A stretch of DNA of 64,000 nt, taken from positions 10,126,534 through 10,190,533 of the forward strand of contig CAKAKS010000004.1 of the NCBI GenBank assembly GCA_916700875.1, given 5' to 3'. This stretch comes from Sebastes aleutianus (lineage: Eukaryota; Chordata; Actinopteri; Perciformes; Sebastidae). Shown piece after piece: positions 1-11,345 of this stretch; within the stretch, counting starts at the first letter, position 1, and every line of letters begins with the position of its first letter. The notes beneath the pieces were generated by a model. It saw nothing but the letters and a program-made list of their open reading frames with translations. It was not told the DNA's origin and did no database searches. The translations under genes and the position numbers were made by a program.

Positions 1-78
1 TATGTACAAACTCAATTTTTAGTTTTCCTCCTGTGGCGTTTATACTGTAGGAGTGTGAAAATATAACCCAGGGAGTGT

Positions 79-118
<40 letters not shown>

Positions 119-1524
119 ACCTACCTCTCACCCTGATCACGTTTAGGCAGCACTGTGAAAGTGGCAGACAGAGTTTGTTTAGTTTCCCCTGGAGGACATC
201 GCAGTCCTCTGCCAACAGACCGACCCACGTGCTGTGACATCAGGCCCCACTGTGCGTGTATATGAATATCGCCTTAAATACATGAGCCATGTGAGGTGCG
301 CTTGATTTATTTTGCAAGAAACTCCCCGCTCACCACGAGGGCGTGTGTCTTCATCTTAAATCAGTAGGCAAAATACATATTTTTTGATACTTGTGGATCA
401 AAATGTATTAGAAGTTGATAGTTTCACTTGAGGATCTGCAGGATAAATGACGCGTACCCCGAGCCGTTCAAATATTTCCAAACCTTTATTCAAATAGATG
501 TTTTCACCCAGGTTTGACACGGCTCTTAGGGCTGGCGTGTTGGCTCCTCAGACCCCCCATGGCACGGGGGGCATGTAATCATCCTGAAAGTCTCTCTGGG
601 TGTCTGCGCTCTCATAAAGCAGGAAAATGGATCGTGTGGCCCAGGAAGGGGAAAATGAAAGAAAAGGAGAATGAAATTACAGACCTGGCTGACTGCACAA
701 ATCATGCATATCATGTTTTATGGCTTGCCAGAAGAATTCAACACCTGTGGATCACCGTAGCTATAATTGTACACGAACGCACCGGGATGGGGGGGGGGAG
801 GAGAGCTTGCGGTTTGTGTGTCACTGAATATGTGAGTGAGAGTGCGTCTCGTAGGTGTCTGTGTGTTTTTCTTGGCATGGCCGGGCTTCAGAGACAGAGG
901 GAAGATGATAAAAGAAAGTTACGGGAACGCCTGTTGTTCACTTCTTCAGTACATCCTGGGTGAGCCGCCCACAGCCCACAGGGCTCACTCACAGAGGCTT
1001 CATTTACCATTGTAATTACCCTGTTTATTTACCCTACCTGCTTTTGGTGGTAAAACGGCGGCCAATTCATCAGATCAGGACAATTTGGCCTCGCTTTGGC
1101 TTTGCCATTTACTTTAATTAAATGAGGCAATCAGTGAATCATAAATCACGACCCGTGTGACCACTGGCTCTGTTTGAACATGGTCCTCTTCTTTTAGAGC
1201 CGACACACCTCGTGCCACATCTTAAAATAGGCACACACAAGCTGGAGTTCCTGAGAATTTACTTGTCAACCAGATTCATGTGAGTTTTTTACTCAGTGTT
1301 CATGCACAAAGCAAATCTTTTTTCTTTCATCCTGTAGAGGTTTTATTGAAAGGGCGGGTCCACCTGCATTCTATTGCCTTTTTTTTTCAAATGAAAACGG
1401 CGACTCAGCCGTTAGCAAAAAGCAGTGATGTAGTTTACCAAAATAAGCTAATTAATAAGGTTATGAAGAATGTGAACGCTAGCATCTAGCTGAGTCAACG
1501 TTAGCTGTGTTAAAGTTTGGAAAT
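1..1524. other. Single-copy non-coding DNA, no gene seen
   Basis: No open frame here has protein-like composition, and the 150-codon frame near 514-963 shows no family motif or splice context. The stretch holds one GT microsatellite (listed separately) and ordinary unique sequence. The part around 1000-1200 is rich in TTTAATTAAAT-like and AATCA-like words that homeodomain proteins can bind, but nothing proves a function. Confidence 0.6.
74..113. repeat. GT microsatellite
   Basis: About 40 bases of almost pure GT dinucleotide with one TA interruption near its start. On the minus strand it reads as CA and gives a spurious His-Thr repeat in translation. Confidence 0.95.
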
Positions 1525-1915
1525 AGCCAGGCGGCAACCTCCGGCTCTGAAAAGCAAAGCCAATGTTGAAGTGCCTTAAACTTGCATTCTTTCAAATAGC
1601 CAGCAGGGGGCGACTCCTCTGGTTGCAAAAAGAAGTCTGATTGTATAGAAGTCTATGAGAAAATGACCCTATTTCTCACTTGATTTATTACCTCAGTAAA
1701 CATTGTAAACATGAGTTTATGGTCTCAATCGCTAGTTTCAAGTCTTCTTCAATACAGCATGATGTTCATTTCGTAAACTATGGTCCCATTTCTGGTTACA
1801 AAAAAACAAGATGGCAACGACCAAAATGCCGAACTCAAGGCTTCAAAACCGTAGTCCACAAACCGATGGGTAATGTCACTGTGACTACATCCACTTCTTA
1901 TATAGAGTTTATAGA
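1525..1915 (+). repeat. Fish interspersed repeat, internally deleted copy
   Basis: The stretch has the look of a repeat common in percomorph genomes: a CAGCAGGGGGCGAC motif near 1600, a segment reading TATAGAAGTCTATGAG near 1645, and a tail near 1895-1915 resembling TCCACTTCTTATATAGAGTT. From memory, full copies carry extra sequence between the segment at 1780 and the AAGATGGCAACGACC segment at 1808, so this copy seems internally deleted. The tail resembles the end of the element at 25833-26434. Boundaries are approximate. Confidence 0.6.
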
Positions 1916-1927
1916 AATAACTGAAAA

Positions 1928-2635
1928 GGAATAGTTCTGATTTTTTGAAGTTGGGTTGTATGTATACTCTCCTGTTCCGAGATGTAAAATCGCTGTTTTT
2001 GTGAATGGAGTCTGGTGGCTTTGAAGAAAGCTATATAACGGTTTCAGTTACCCATCAGAAAAGGCTGTCTGACGGCGAGGTAAAGCGGCTGTGGATGGGA
2101 GCAGCAGAAAAACGTATTTTAGTCCGTATTACCTTGCCATCAGACAGCCCTTTCCTACAGGATATGAAGCCGTTATATCGCGGTCTTCCAGACCAGACCA
2201 GACGCCATTCACAAAAACAGTAATTTTACCTCGCAGAACATGGGAGTTGCTGGTCTATAGCTGCATTGATCGGTTAGTTAGTTAGTGTTATTTCCGAACT
2301 ATCGTGGCGTCCACAGCGGTACATTGCTTAGCTTCCATGCCGGTGCTCCTGTCTGCTTCTCCAAGCTGGCAGTATGCTGACCGCCATCTACATATGTAAC
2401 GTTAATACACTGACTATAAGGATGTATGTATACTGTATACGTAGCAGCGTCATCATGCAGAAACCAACGCCAGGTCACGTGGGAAAAAAAGTTTTTAGAA
2501 GGGCTTGGGAAAACAGCATTTTGATGCTAAAATATATGTTCTTCGACCAAAATTGTAATGTTGAATACATAAGGAACACCACTGGGAAGCTACAGTATGA
2601 TATAAAAACCTCAAAATAATGGATCCACCCTTTAA
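1928..2635. repeat. Palindromic MITE-like element
   Basis: The core folds on itself. CTGTTTTTGTGAATGG at 1993 pairs with CCATTCACAAAAACAG ending at 2220. The inner segments AGGCTGTCTGACGGCGAGGT near 2062 and ACCTTGCCATCAGACAGCC near 2131 also pair. The arms are about 95 bases each around a 40-base loop. The outer flanks (GGAATAGTTCTGATTTTTTG near 1929 and GCCATCTACATATG near 2382) look like parts of a MITE common in fish. No transposase is encoded, so it would depend on an element elsewhere. Outer boundaries are inferred. Confidence 0.6.
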
Positions 2636-2640
2636 AGTAT

Positions 2641-4015
2641 TTCACTGTCAAAGTTTTTCGACACAGTTTAAAAGTATAGTGGGATGCAGGAATGAAGACG
2701 AAAACCTAAATAAGATGACAAGATAGCAGATCGAAGAGCCTCCCCTCGCCTCCTCCCACCCTCTCCCTCCTCTCCTCCGCCGCGGATGCTGATGCTTGAG
2801 TCAAATTGATTACACCACTCCATCTGCATCATGACTGGCCTCCTCCTGTGTTTGCCGCCTCTGCCTACAGCACAGAGTTAGTGTACAATTACATATAGTT
2901 TAATATATCTGCCTGAGCACCTTTAAATAAGCATCACAAGTCCACAAGGTGATTTGTCTTCCAGCCCCATTACTCCATTGTACATCTTGATAGCCAGGGA
3001 TCGCTCCTAGCTATGTTTAAGCATTAAATAGTGTATTATTATTTCACATAAATCAAGCTGAGATGTGAGGGGGGTATTCATAAATTTTGCATTTCTCACA
3101 GACAGTATTTTAAAGCCTCTCTCTCTCTCTTTTCTCTCTCCGCCGCTCTGAATTTTGAGACTAAAGCAATTCTGCTGCCTGCACTTGATAGTACATTAAA
3201 GATAGGCATATCAGGGAGGTATATTCAAAACAACATGTAATGCAGTTTAGATTAAGTTTGAGTTGCTCCAACACATTCATCACAGCGCTGTTTCCATAAT
3301 AAGTACCCCTGCCTTTGCCAGTGATGCATCCGCACACATGCACCATTACCATCAGAGGACATTGTATTGTTATTGTCATGAATAATGGGGGGAAATACTA
3401 ATAAAAGTCCATTTATCATAATATTTCCCCAGTTAGCCGTGGCTAGTGAATCTCTTATCTGTGCTCGACGATGAAAGGGTGAAATTAAATTTAAAGGTGA
3501 ATGTTTGCCGTCAGCCCTTTCCTTCAAGACGAGCGCCCCTGCACCCCCCCCTCCCCTCCCTCCCCTCCCTCCGTGGATATTAGTCTTGTGTTTGTGCAAA
3601 ACGTCTACTGAGGAAATGACTTCACTCAGGAAACTGGATGTCAGCTTCACACACGGGCAGGAGAGCTGCCAGTGTTTTAGGCAGGCCGACAACACTTTCT
3701 TTTCTCGGCTCGCTCCCCAGTTGAGTGTAATGCTACAAAAAGTGACAAAGGAGGAAATTGGACTCGCAGTTGTTTTTGGTTACTCCGAGGACGCCTCGCA
3801 CGTTTGTTTCTATTTCCCGTTCTATGGCCATGGTTTTCTGATTTGCGCTGATGTACAAGTCAGGGACTATAAGGTGCGAGGTGAAACCCGGAGCTTTTTA
3901 TTTTTATGTGTCAGCGATGCATTAAACACAGGGAGTTTCTGTGTGCGAGATTGGTTTAGGATCTGGGGTTTGCGTATAAGGAAAAGCCCCTTATAAGTTT
4001 ACGTTATCACTAGAA
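2641..4015. other. Single-copy non-coding DNA
   Basis: No gene recognised. A 163-codon open frame at 3505-3996 arises partly from a C-rich run giving poly-proline and has no recognisable domain or splice support. The segment 2780-3060 is described separately as a possible regulatory block. A short TC run lies at 3117-3140. Confidence 0.55.
2780..3060. promoter_or_regulatory. Possible conserved non-coding element
   Basis: A repeat-free stretch with clustered candidate binding words: CAAATTGATTA, CATCTG (E-box), ATGACT, ACAATTACATA and AATAAGCAT. Such clusters are typical of developmental enhancers in vertebrates. This is inference from word content only, because conservation cannot be checked here. 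Confidence 0.25.
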
Positions 4016-4680
4016 ATAATCAAATCAAATATCAGCCATTTGTTCGGAATATGCTTCTCATTTTCACTTAATTTGACACATGTAATAATGTAAGAAGATA
4101 GAGAATATACCTCTTTTTTATACTTTATCATGTCAGCATGAGGAAAAATAAAATAAATAAATATGTACCTAATGTACCGAAGAGAAAAAAATAAAAAAAG
4201 GCCCAGAATTTTTTAAAATACATTATTATGTCAGCATGAGGGAAAATAAAATAAAATAAATAATAATCAAAAATGAATAAATAAATAAATATATACCTAT
4301 CCAAAATATTTTTATAAAAGGTCCAGAAGTTTTTATGTTTTAATAATCATTATTATTTTTATTTTTGATAAATATACTTTATTTTGTCAGTACATATTGC
4401 TGATACATTTCCTTTCTGTTATTTAAACATCATGACACAATTTTTGTATCAATTTTTTTTTTTTATCTTTCAGCTATAGATAACACAGGGCATACATAAA
4501 GAAACAAATAAACAATACAAAACAAAAACAGAAAAAAGCAAAAACAAACCAAACAAGGGAAAAAAACAAAAACAATAAATATGTACCCAATGTACCTAAG
4601 AAAAAAATAAAAAAACGGTCCAGAATATGAACCTCATCCATCCCGTTACGTTGAAACAACACGAGTCATAACGTAAATTA
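4016..4680. repeat. AT-rich repeat with internal duplications
   Basis: ATGTCAGCATGAGG followed by AAAATAAAATAAATAA-like sequence occurs twice (near 4131 and 4228). A second motif, an ATGTACC...AATGTACC segment followed by A-rich sequence and GGYCCAGAA, occurs near 4163-4208 and again near 4580-4626. The repetition shows internal duplication inside an A-rich element. The class is not clear; an A-rich retroelement tail or a simple AT expansion are both possible. Confidence 0.55.
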
Positions 4681-4938
4681 GCCATCCCAAATTGTTTAAA
4701 TAATGCAAAAGTCTCATAAGTTTGACTTTAGTGATTTCACGCTCACATTGCAACCGTACACCACAATTAAACCTAATTTTCACTTTTAAAACATGCTTAT
4801 CATATCCTGCACATAATAATTATATGACCAGCTGGCCCCGGGGGGGGCTTCGGTGTTGCTACAAAGTCAGGAAAGAATCTTGTAAAAGTCATTGCAAATC
4901 GCAAATTGACGAGATGCCAGGACAGTAAGTTGAGGATT

Positions 4939-4973
4939 GGGGGGGGTGGGGGATGTGTGTGTGTGTGTATGTG
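4939..4973. repeat. G-run plus TG microsatellite
   Basis: A G-rich run followed directly by about ten TG units. Confidence 0.85.
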
Positions 4974-5540
4974 AGAAAAAAATGTCTTTGAACTAGTTTT
5001 TGCTTGCAGAAAATATCGCTTCTGGGTTGATATTCTTTCTGAAGTGTTTCATGGCAATGAGAATTAAGAAATAAAGCCAAATGATTCAGTGAAAAGATGG
5101 CACACACCCACAGGTATTCTGTTCACATGACATCACCCGGTGTAAAATTGTCATGTTTTTTTTGAAAACCTTAAGGTGGGTTCTCTGAGTTTATAAAAAT
5201 CTATTTGGAAACGCAACATCACATAAAAATGAAAGTTATGGACAATATCAATCAGCAAATGCACTATCTATGTGAAAAATAAATAATTATACTTTATTTA
5301 TGTGGTGTTAAAATGCTTTAAATGATTCGTTGGTGGTTTTGTGACTCAGATCTTTTGTTGCGAAACACATCAGAGCGACATCAAGGCCCATGAGAACCAG
5401 ATCTCTATCTGTCTGTCTGTCTCTACCTCTCCCTTCATTCCTTGGAAGTCTCCTGACCTTGACATGTGCAGGCTGGCTGCATGTTTCCCTCTCAGTGCAC
5501 TCTCACCTCAGCTCATGAACTGGAAACTTTGCTCCTGTCA

Positions 5541-5574
5541 TCCCTCTCTCTCTCTCTCTCCCTCCCTCCCTCTG
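5541..5574. repeat. TC/CCTC pyrimidine microsatellite
   Basis: CT dinucleotides followed by CCCT units. All bases are pyrimidines over about 34 positions. Confidence 0.85.
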
Positions 5575-5943
5575 CTTCCTTAGCTTACACACACACTGGC
5601 AACAATACCTGGGAGGATAAATGCTCAGTTAAATTGAATAAACATAATCCAGACATGCTTCATTCCAGCCCGTCTGTCACGGACAACTCACACGGTGATT
5701 CCATCAGTGAAGAAGGCAAAACAAAATGCACAGATTAGATGTCAGCTGAGAGGCCGGTGTTTGGGGATTATTCACAGCTCTCGTGATAAACGTGATTTTA
5801 ATCAAACGTCAGATAATCTGTGATTTTAGTGAAGCGGTTTCATTGCTTTCTTTGTTATCTTTTGATGGCAGACATTCACACAAGTGTGTCCTCTATTTTT
5901 TGTTACAAAGTTTATTTGCTAATTATGTTTTATTAAGGGACAC

Positions 5944-6618
5944 TAGTGGATAGATATAATAACGCGTTAACGCAAATTTGTTTTAACGCCACTAATTTCT
6001 TTAACGTATTAACGCACTCGAGGTTGTAGTGGTCTCAATTCTCAAGCTAGAGTGAAGGTACTGATATCATATGAAACGACAAAACTTAAGGAATCCATTG
6101 GTACCAACCGTGTCATGTTTTCTTATCGGCAAATATGGTTAAATAACGCTCCAAATGTACGATAAATTTTGGCAAGGAAAAACTGTCATGGCCATTTTCA
6201 AAGGGGTCCCTTGACCTCTGACCTTAAGATATGTGACAGACATGCCCACTTTATGAAAATCACATGCAGTTTGGGACAAGTCATAGTCAAGTCAGCACAC
6301 TGACACACTGACAGCTGTTGTTGCCCGTTGGGCTTGAGTTTGTCATGTTATGATTTGAGCATATTTTGTATGCTAAATGCAGTACCTGTGAGGGTTTCTG
6401 GACAATATTTACCATTGTTTTGTGTTGTTAATTGATTTCCAGTAATACATTTATACATACATTTGCATTAAGCAAGCATATTTGCCCACTCCCATGTTGA
6501 TAAGAGTATTAAATACTTGACAAATCTCCCTTTAAGGTACATTTTGAACAGATAAAAAACGTGTGATGGACAATCGTGATTAATCGCGATTAAATATTTT
6601 AATCGATTGACAGCCTTA
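5944..6618 (-). mobile_element. hAT-like MITE, family A copy 1
   Basis: Reverse-orientation copy of the family described at 12193. The right end reads AATCGATTGACAGCCTTA, the complement of the family's TAAGGCTGTCAATCGATT start. The interior carries the shared GACCTCTGACCTTAAGATAT and ATGCCCACTTTATGA segments. The left end is worn, and TAATAACGCGTTAACGC near 5957 is the first clear family sequence. No target duplication is recognisable, in keeping with an old copy. It encodes no protein. Confidence 0.8.
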
Positions 6619-7585
6619 ATTTTAACTAATAAATATCACCACGAAACTTGTCCAGTTGATTACTTACATCAAGACAATTATTTGTTTGTATTACAAGTTT
6701 TTGAAATTTTATGTTTAAATATGCAAATGTGTCTAATGCTAACTTTTGGTGAATTTAGGAGAAATTTACAGACGCGAATAGATAAAGTAGTTAAATAAAT
6801 GCCTAAATGTGTTTTGTGGATGTTTTCTTTCCTCTAGTCTGAAAGAAGACATGTTATGGAAGTAAAATAGCCCAATATGTCTGAATTGACCAATGGATGA
6901 AAAAATGTTTTTGCCTTTATAGTTTATAAAAGTGATGCATGGTTTTCCCAGACACAGGTTAGGAATGCTTCCCACCTCCATCTCCCTCTGTGCTCCTTAC
7001 GCTCCGATGTCCTCTCATGTTCAAACAAAGCTTCTGCCTGTCTATCATGGGTGGGGCAGCATTTCAGTCTTTTGAAGTGAACCTGTCATAAGAAATCTGC
7101 ATCACTGGGGCTCCGTACAATCACAGATTAATCGTTCTTGGTGCGCCACTTCAAACATCTGCATCACGGGATGAACTTTTTCTAGGCCCGTCCTCACCTT
7201 TACACACACCTGCACATGCACACACTCTGCTATCACATTCCTGTGTGGCTATAAAAGCTCACATGCACACACACATTCTTGATCTCATAAAACATCATAA
7301 ACGTCATTTATTTATTTGAAATGTGTACATTTACACATGCAGTTGCACACATACTGTATGCATTTACAGATGCATGAAATGACAGTTTAAATGTGTATTG
7401 ACAAGTAACACCCCCTCTCTCCCCTCCAACACACACACAAGCATGCGCGACTCCAAACAGACTGCAGTAACACAACATTAAGTGGTTTTCTCTTCTCTGT
7501 TATCTCCGGCTTCCTTTTTGCCCTTTGGTTAAACATTCTCTTGGCATGCATGATCTCATTTAACTTTGATTTCCTCTTTTTCCAG
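6619..7585. other. Single-copy non-coding DNA
   Basis: No gene seen. The part at 7200-7370 is rich in ACACAC and CATGCA words without forming a clean microsatellite. Confidence 0.55.
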
Positions 7586-7691
7586 GACGGCATCCTCGGT
7601 GGTTCCAATTTCCAGCCCATTCCCCCAATTTTCAACCCCAATGACAGACAACACACGCTTGAATGGCTGTTCAGCTAAAGAAGGGGAATTG
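7586..7691 (+). CDS. Possible internal exon, product unknown
   Basis: The segment is preceded by a pyrimidine tract ending TTTTTCCAG and followed by GTAAGTGA, a near-consensus donor, so both splice signals are good. It is 106 bases long. Only the frame starting at the second base is open throughout: 35 codons beginning T-A-S-S-V-V-P-I and ending A-K-E-G-E-L, rich in Ser, Pro and Thr. That would make the upstream intron phase 2 and the downstream intron phase 0. I do not recognise the protein. No neighbouring exon was identified on either side, so this could be a lone exon of a gene with huge introns, a non-coding RNA exon, or chance. Nothing else at the locus supports transcription. Confidence 0.25.
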
Positions 7692-9708
7692 GTAAGTGAT
7701 GATTTTAAATGCTGTTTAAGATAATAAAAAAAAGAAGAGTTCGCAGCAGATAAGGATTTGCCCGGGTAGCAGGAAGCTCGGAGATGCTGGTTTCAATGTG
7801 CTGTCGCAGTAGCTGCATACCACATGTGTGATTTATGTTATTGAGCTTCAGGAAACGCTGCTGTAGACTGCTGTTAGTTTGACAGAAATGACAAACTGTT
7901 TTTACCTCAGTCAGTCATATTAAGATAATTATTTCCTTCAGCCTGTATGTGTTTGATAAAGGGTTTATGTTGGTATTTAACCCAAAAAACAAATAAAAAA
8001 AAACATTATTTGGGTTATTTTTTACAGATGGAAAAGTAATATATCTTTATTTAAAAAATACTACTTTAAATATGATAAAATATGATATTAAATGTTTGTA
8101 AAATACTGTAAAATAAAAAAAAATGCATTTTGACTTTTATATTTCATATTTAAATATTTATATTGAATTTATTTTTTATATTAAAATTGCCATTATATGA
8201 TAAGATGGTGTGTGAACTTTTTAAATTATTGTTTTTAATTTTATTATTATAGTATGAAAGGGTTGAGTGTGAACAACTCTGACTAATTCAATCTGGGACA
8301 ACATTATAGTTTAGATAGGGCTGTAAATAAATGCAGAAATTAATCATCATTTCCAACTCATGTTGCAACATTTACTTTAATAAATTAAGGGTTTGCATGT
8401 ATAATTTTGTTTGCCACGCATTGCTCAAGTTTGGTATTTTTCTATTTGTTTTATCAGGAACAGTCTATGCCTCTAAATAACAATTGTAACTATTCCCCTG
8501 TGACATTTAACAATATTACAATGTCTAATTTTCTATCAAAAAACTAAACTAACTTGCCTTAAATCTAGAAAATTATAATCCAAAATCTTAGTTTCATTAT
8601 ATATAATCTCATGTGTGTTGATGGCGCCCGACACAATCACAATATTTGCTTAATTTGTTCCTGATTAACCTCTCGAGTGTGGAGAATGTGTCCAGCATGA
8701 AGGACTTTTTTTCCCGGTTGAAAAGAGCAGCTCATTGTCGAGCTTTAAGTGGTTTGTGTAATCCCCTATAACCAATACCATGAAGCCAAAGGATTCTGAA
8801 AATCTGTTTTCAGCACATTTTGAGTAGGAGCGAACCTGGGAATTCTCTCTCTCTCTCTCCCTCTCCCCAACTCTGTCATGAAACAGAGCACCCCATTTCC
8901 ATATCAATCGGATTAGTTCCAAGACCAGGGAAGTAGGAGTAATGTAAGTAACCGTACAAATTTAAATATAGGACATCAAAAACATTGTTCGGCATTCATT
9001 TATTTTTGAAGCAGCCCTGGCTCTCCGTGTCTCTCTGTGAAGATGAGATGAAAATGCATCTCTGTGATTTTATTTTCATTTTATTTTGAAAGGTGCCGCA
9101 GTATTGAAAGGTTCGCAATGTGCACCGTGGCGCCCCGCTGCTGTTGTGTGCTTAACCTCGTTTGTGAAATGAATATGTCACATCAAGCAACAACAGTTGT
9201 TCAAAAATGCAACATCAAAACAATTTCAGGTGGGCAGCATTCACACGAGCTGATTGTTTTTTGAACATTTCTGCAGAAGCGGACCGTTAAACGGTTGAGT
9301 CCATGGTTTCCTGTGATGCTGATGCCAGCTGCCACCGCACATGTTATGGTTTAACATACAATTCATAATGTATCGGTACATATATGTTTTCAAACTTACA
9401 TGGTTTTTGGTGTATAGAAGGAAAATAAAATATGCAAAACTTTCTTTCATTCACATTACAGGTTTCCTTGTTCTTCACTGTTTAAAGGTCTTAGAACAGC
9501 AGTACAAATGGTCTTTAAGATAATAACTGATACAGATACAAAGGGAATGGTTGTTTAAATGTCTCAAGAAGGAAGGTGATTGATCACAGATTTACCTTTT
9601 AGAGTAAACTCAGACTGTGAAAACTCCAACTGTGATGTTTCTAATTTTCTTACATCATTTAAACTCTTCATGATCTTTTGGGATTTGTTGGAATAAATTC
9701 TACAAATG
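7692..9708. other. AT-rich non-coding DNA
   Basis: No gene seen. The part at 7970-8260 is very AT-rich with runs of A and TATTTAAA-type words and may be a decayed repeat. A TC microsatellite lies at 8843-8866. Confidence 0.55.
8843..8866. repeat. TC microsatellite
   Basis: About ten CT units followed by CCCTCTCCCC. Confidence 0.85.
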
Positions 9709-9737
9709 TAAGAGCCCTGGAAACAATAGGACCAAAT

Positions 9738-10094
9738 TAGAGCTGCAACGATTAATCGATAAGTTGTCAACTATTAAATTAATCGCCAACTATATTTATA
9801 ATTGATTACTCAGTTTGAGTAATTTTTGAAGAAAAAAAAGTCAAATTCTCTGATTCCAGCTTCTTAAATATGAATATTTTCTGGTTTCTTTACTCGTCTT
9901 TGATATTAAACTGAATATCTTTGAGTTGTGGACAAAACAAGACATTTTGACGACGTCATCTCAGGTTTTGGGAAACACTGATCAACATTTTTCACCATTT
10001 TCTGACATTTTATAGACCAAACAACTAATCAATGCATCAAGAAAAGAATCAACAGATTAATCAACAATGATAATAATAGTTAGTTGCAGCCCTA
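9738..10094. mobile_element. hAT-like MITE, family B copy 1
   Basis: It begins TAGAGCTGCAACGATTAATC and ends TAGTTAGTTGCAGCCCTA, giving inverted ends of the type TAGRGCTGCAAC. The interior includes TTGAGTTGTGGACAAAACAA and GGTTTTGGGAAACACTGATC. It lacks a matching 8-bp duplication: the left flank is GACCAAAT and the right is ATAAGAGC. The reason is that the element and its left flank have been copied in tandem (see 10125-10469). It encodes no protein. Confidence 0.85.
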
Positions 10095-10124
10095 ATAAGA
10101 GCCCTGGAAGCAATAAGACCGAAT

Positions 10125-10469
10125 TAGAGCTGCAGCGATTAATCGATTAGTTGTCAACTATTAAATTAATCGCCAACTATTTTGATAATCAATTAATTTG
10201 TTTGAGTCATTTTTTAAGAAAAAAGACAAAAAAAAATTCAGATTACAGCTTCTTAAATGTGAATATTTTCTGGTTGCTTTACTCCTCTATGACAGTAAAC
10301 TGAATATCTTTGAGTTGTGGACAAAACAACACATTTGAGGACGTCATCTTGGGTTTTGGGAAACACTGATCAACGTTTTTCATTTTATAGACCAAACAAC
10401 TAATCGATAAATCAAGAAAATAATCAGCAAATTAATGAACAATGAAAATAATTGTTAGTTGCAGCCCTA
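10125..10469. mobile_element. hAT-like MITE, family B copy 2
   Basis: A close copy of the element at 9738-10094 in the same orientation. It is flanked on both sides by the perfect 8-base sequence GACCGAAT (10117-10124 and 10470-10477), the 8-bp target duplication expected for hAT transposition. The match places the original insertion here. Confidence 0.9.
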
Positions 10470-10666
10470 GACCGAATATTGGACATATTGTGTATCTTAT
10501 ATTTTGAAAAACTCTGGTGAAATTAGGAGGAACAACTAAGATTTGCAAATTGTCAAATTACCTGTTTTCCACAATAAAATATTAGAGTTAGTATTAAGAA
10601 GTAGGGAACATCTGTTTAGAAAGTTTATTCTGAACAGTGAGGTCCGTGTATGTCTGTATGTATTTA

Positions 10667-10688
10667 CGTGTGTGTGTGTGTGTGCGTG
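10667..10688. repeat. TG microsatellite
   Basis: About ten TG units with one C interruption. Confidence 0.8.
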
Positions 10689-11138
10689 AGTCCCGAAGAG
10701 ATTATTCAGCAGTCTGTGACTTGCTGACTGCTCTGACCAGCCGGTAGCTCGCTGTCCGGATGAGGAGACGGATAGATGGATGCCTGCCTGTGCTTCCTCA
10801 GCCCTTTATGACTTCGCCCGTCTGTCTGTAATTGAAAAACTAGCTCGGCTGTGTTGTCTTGGGATTTGTCCCTTTTATAATGCAGCTTCAAAACAGGAAA
10901 ACCAATAGTGGGAATAGACCCCCGAATGTAATTAATTTCGTGGGGGGCGGGGGGTGAAGGGGCTGGGTGGGGGGGGGGACGACTATTATTGCAGGAGGAA
11001 GAATTCTAATCAGTTGCAGATTCCTTCCTGTTTGGTTAGCGTGACCGTGGCCAATTACCAGTGAACTCTGTGTTACAGTTTCACTTCCTGTGCTACCCAA
11101 AGAATGGGCCGAGGCCGGCGCTGCACAGAGCCGGGCAG

Positions 11139-11270
11139 GATGGAGGGAGAGAGAAGCAATAGAGGGAGAAAGACAAAACAAGACACGTGGAGATGAGACT
11201 GTAGGAGAGTAAACAGAGCGGAGGAAGGAGAAGGGAAAAAAGGGGAGAGGGGAAATCTCCAGCCAGATCT
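11139..11270 (+). repeat. Purine-rich tract
   Basis: A long G/A-biased strand (GGAGGGAGAGAGAAG, then GGAGGAAGGAGAAGGG and AAAAAAGGGGAGAGGGG) with few pyrimidines. It could form triplex structures, but this is a compositional observation only. Confidence 0.6.
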
Positions 11271-11345
11271 AAGGTGCGCAGACATGAAGGCACATACGTC
11301 CTTTATCCACCTAATATAGAACATGACATGTGGTTTACGAAGGAA

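Larger units (their letters stand above)
4681..5943. other. Non-coding DNA with simple repeats
   Basis: No gene recognised. It contains two short simple repeats listed separately and otherwise unique AT-leaning sequence. Confidence 0.55.
9709..10477. repeat. Tandem duplication of element plus flank
   Basis: Two direct units of about 387 and 382 bases each start TAAGAGCCCTGG, followed by about 18 bases of shared flank and then the family B element. The shared sequence outside the element shows that this was a local duplication, not two insertions. Confidence 0.85.

Noticed and set aside
514..963. 149-codon open frame
   Set aside because: No recognisable family, no splice or start context, and a Gly-rich part from a G-run.
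3505..3996. 163-codon open frame on the plus strand
   Set aside because: It opens with a poly-proline run from a C-rich tract, shows no domain or conserved motif, and overlaps an open frame on the other strand. Chance is the simpler reading.
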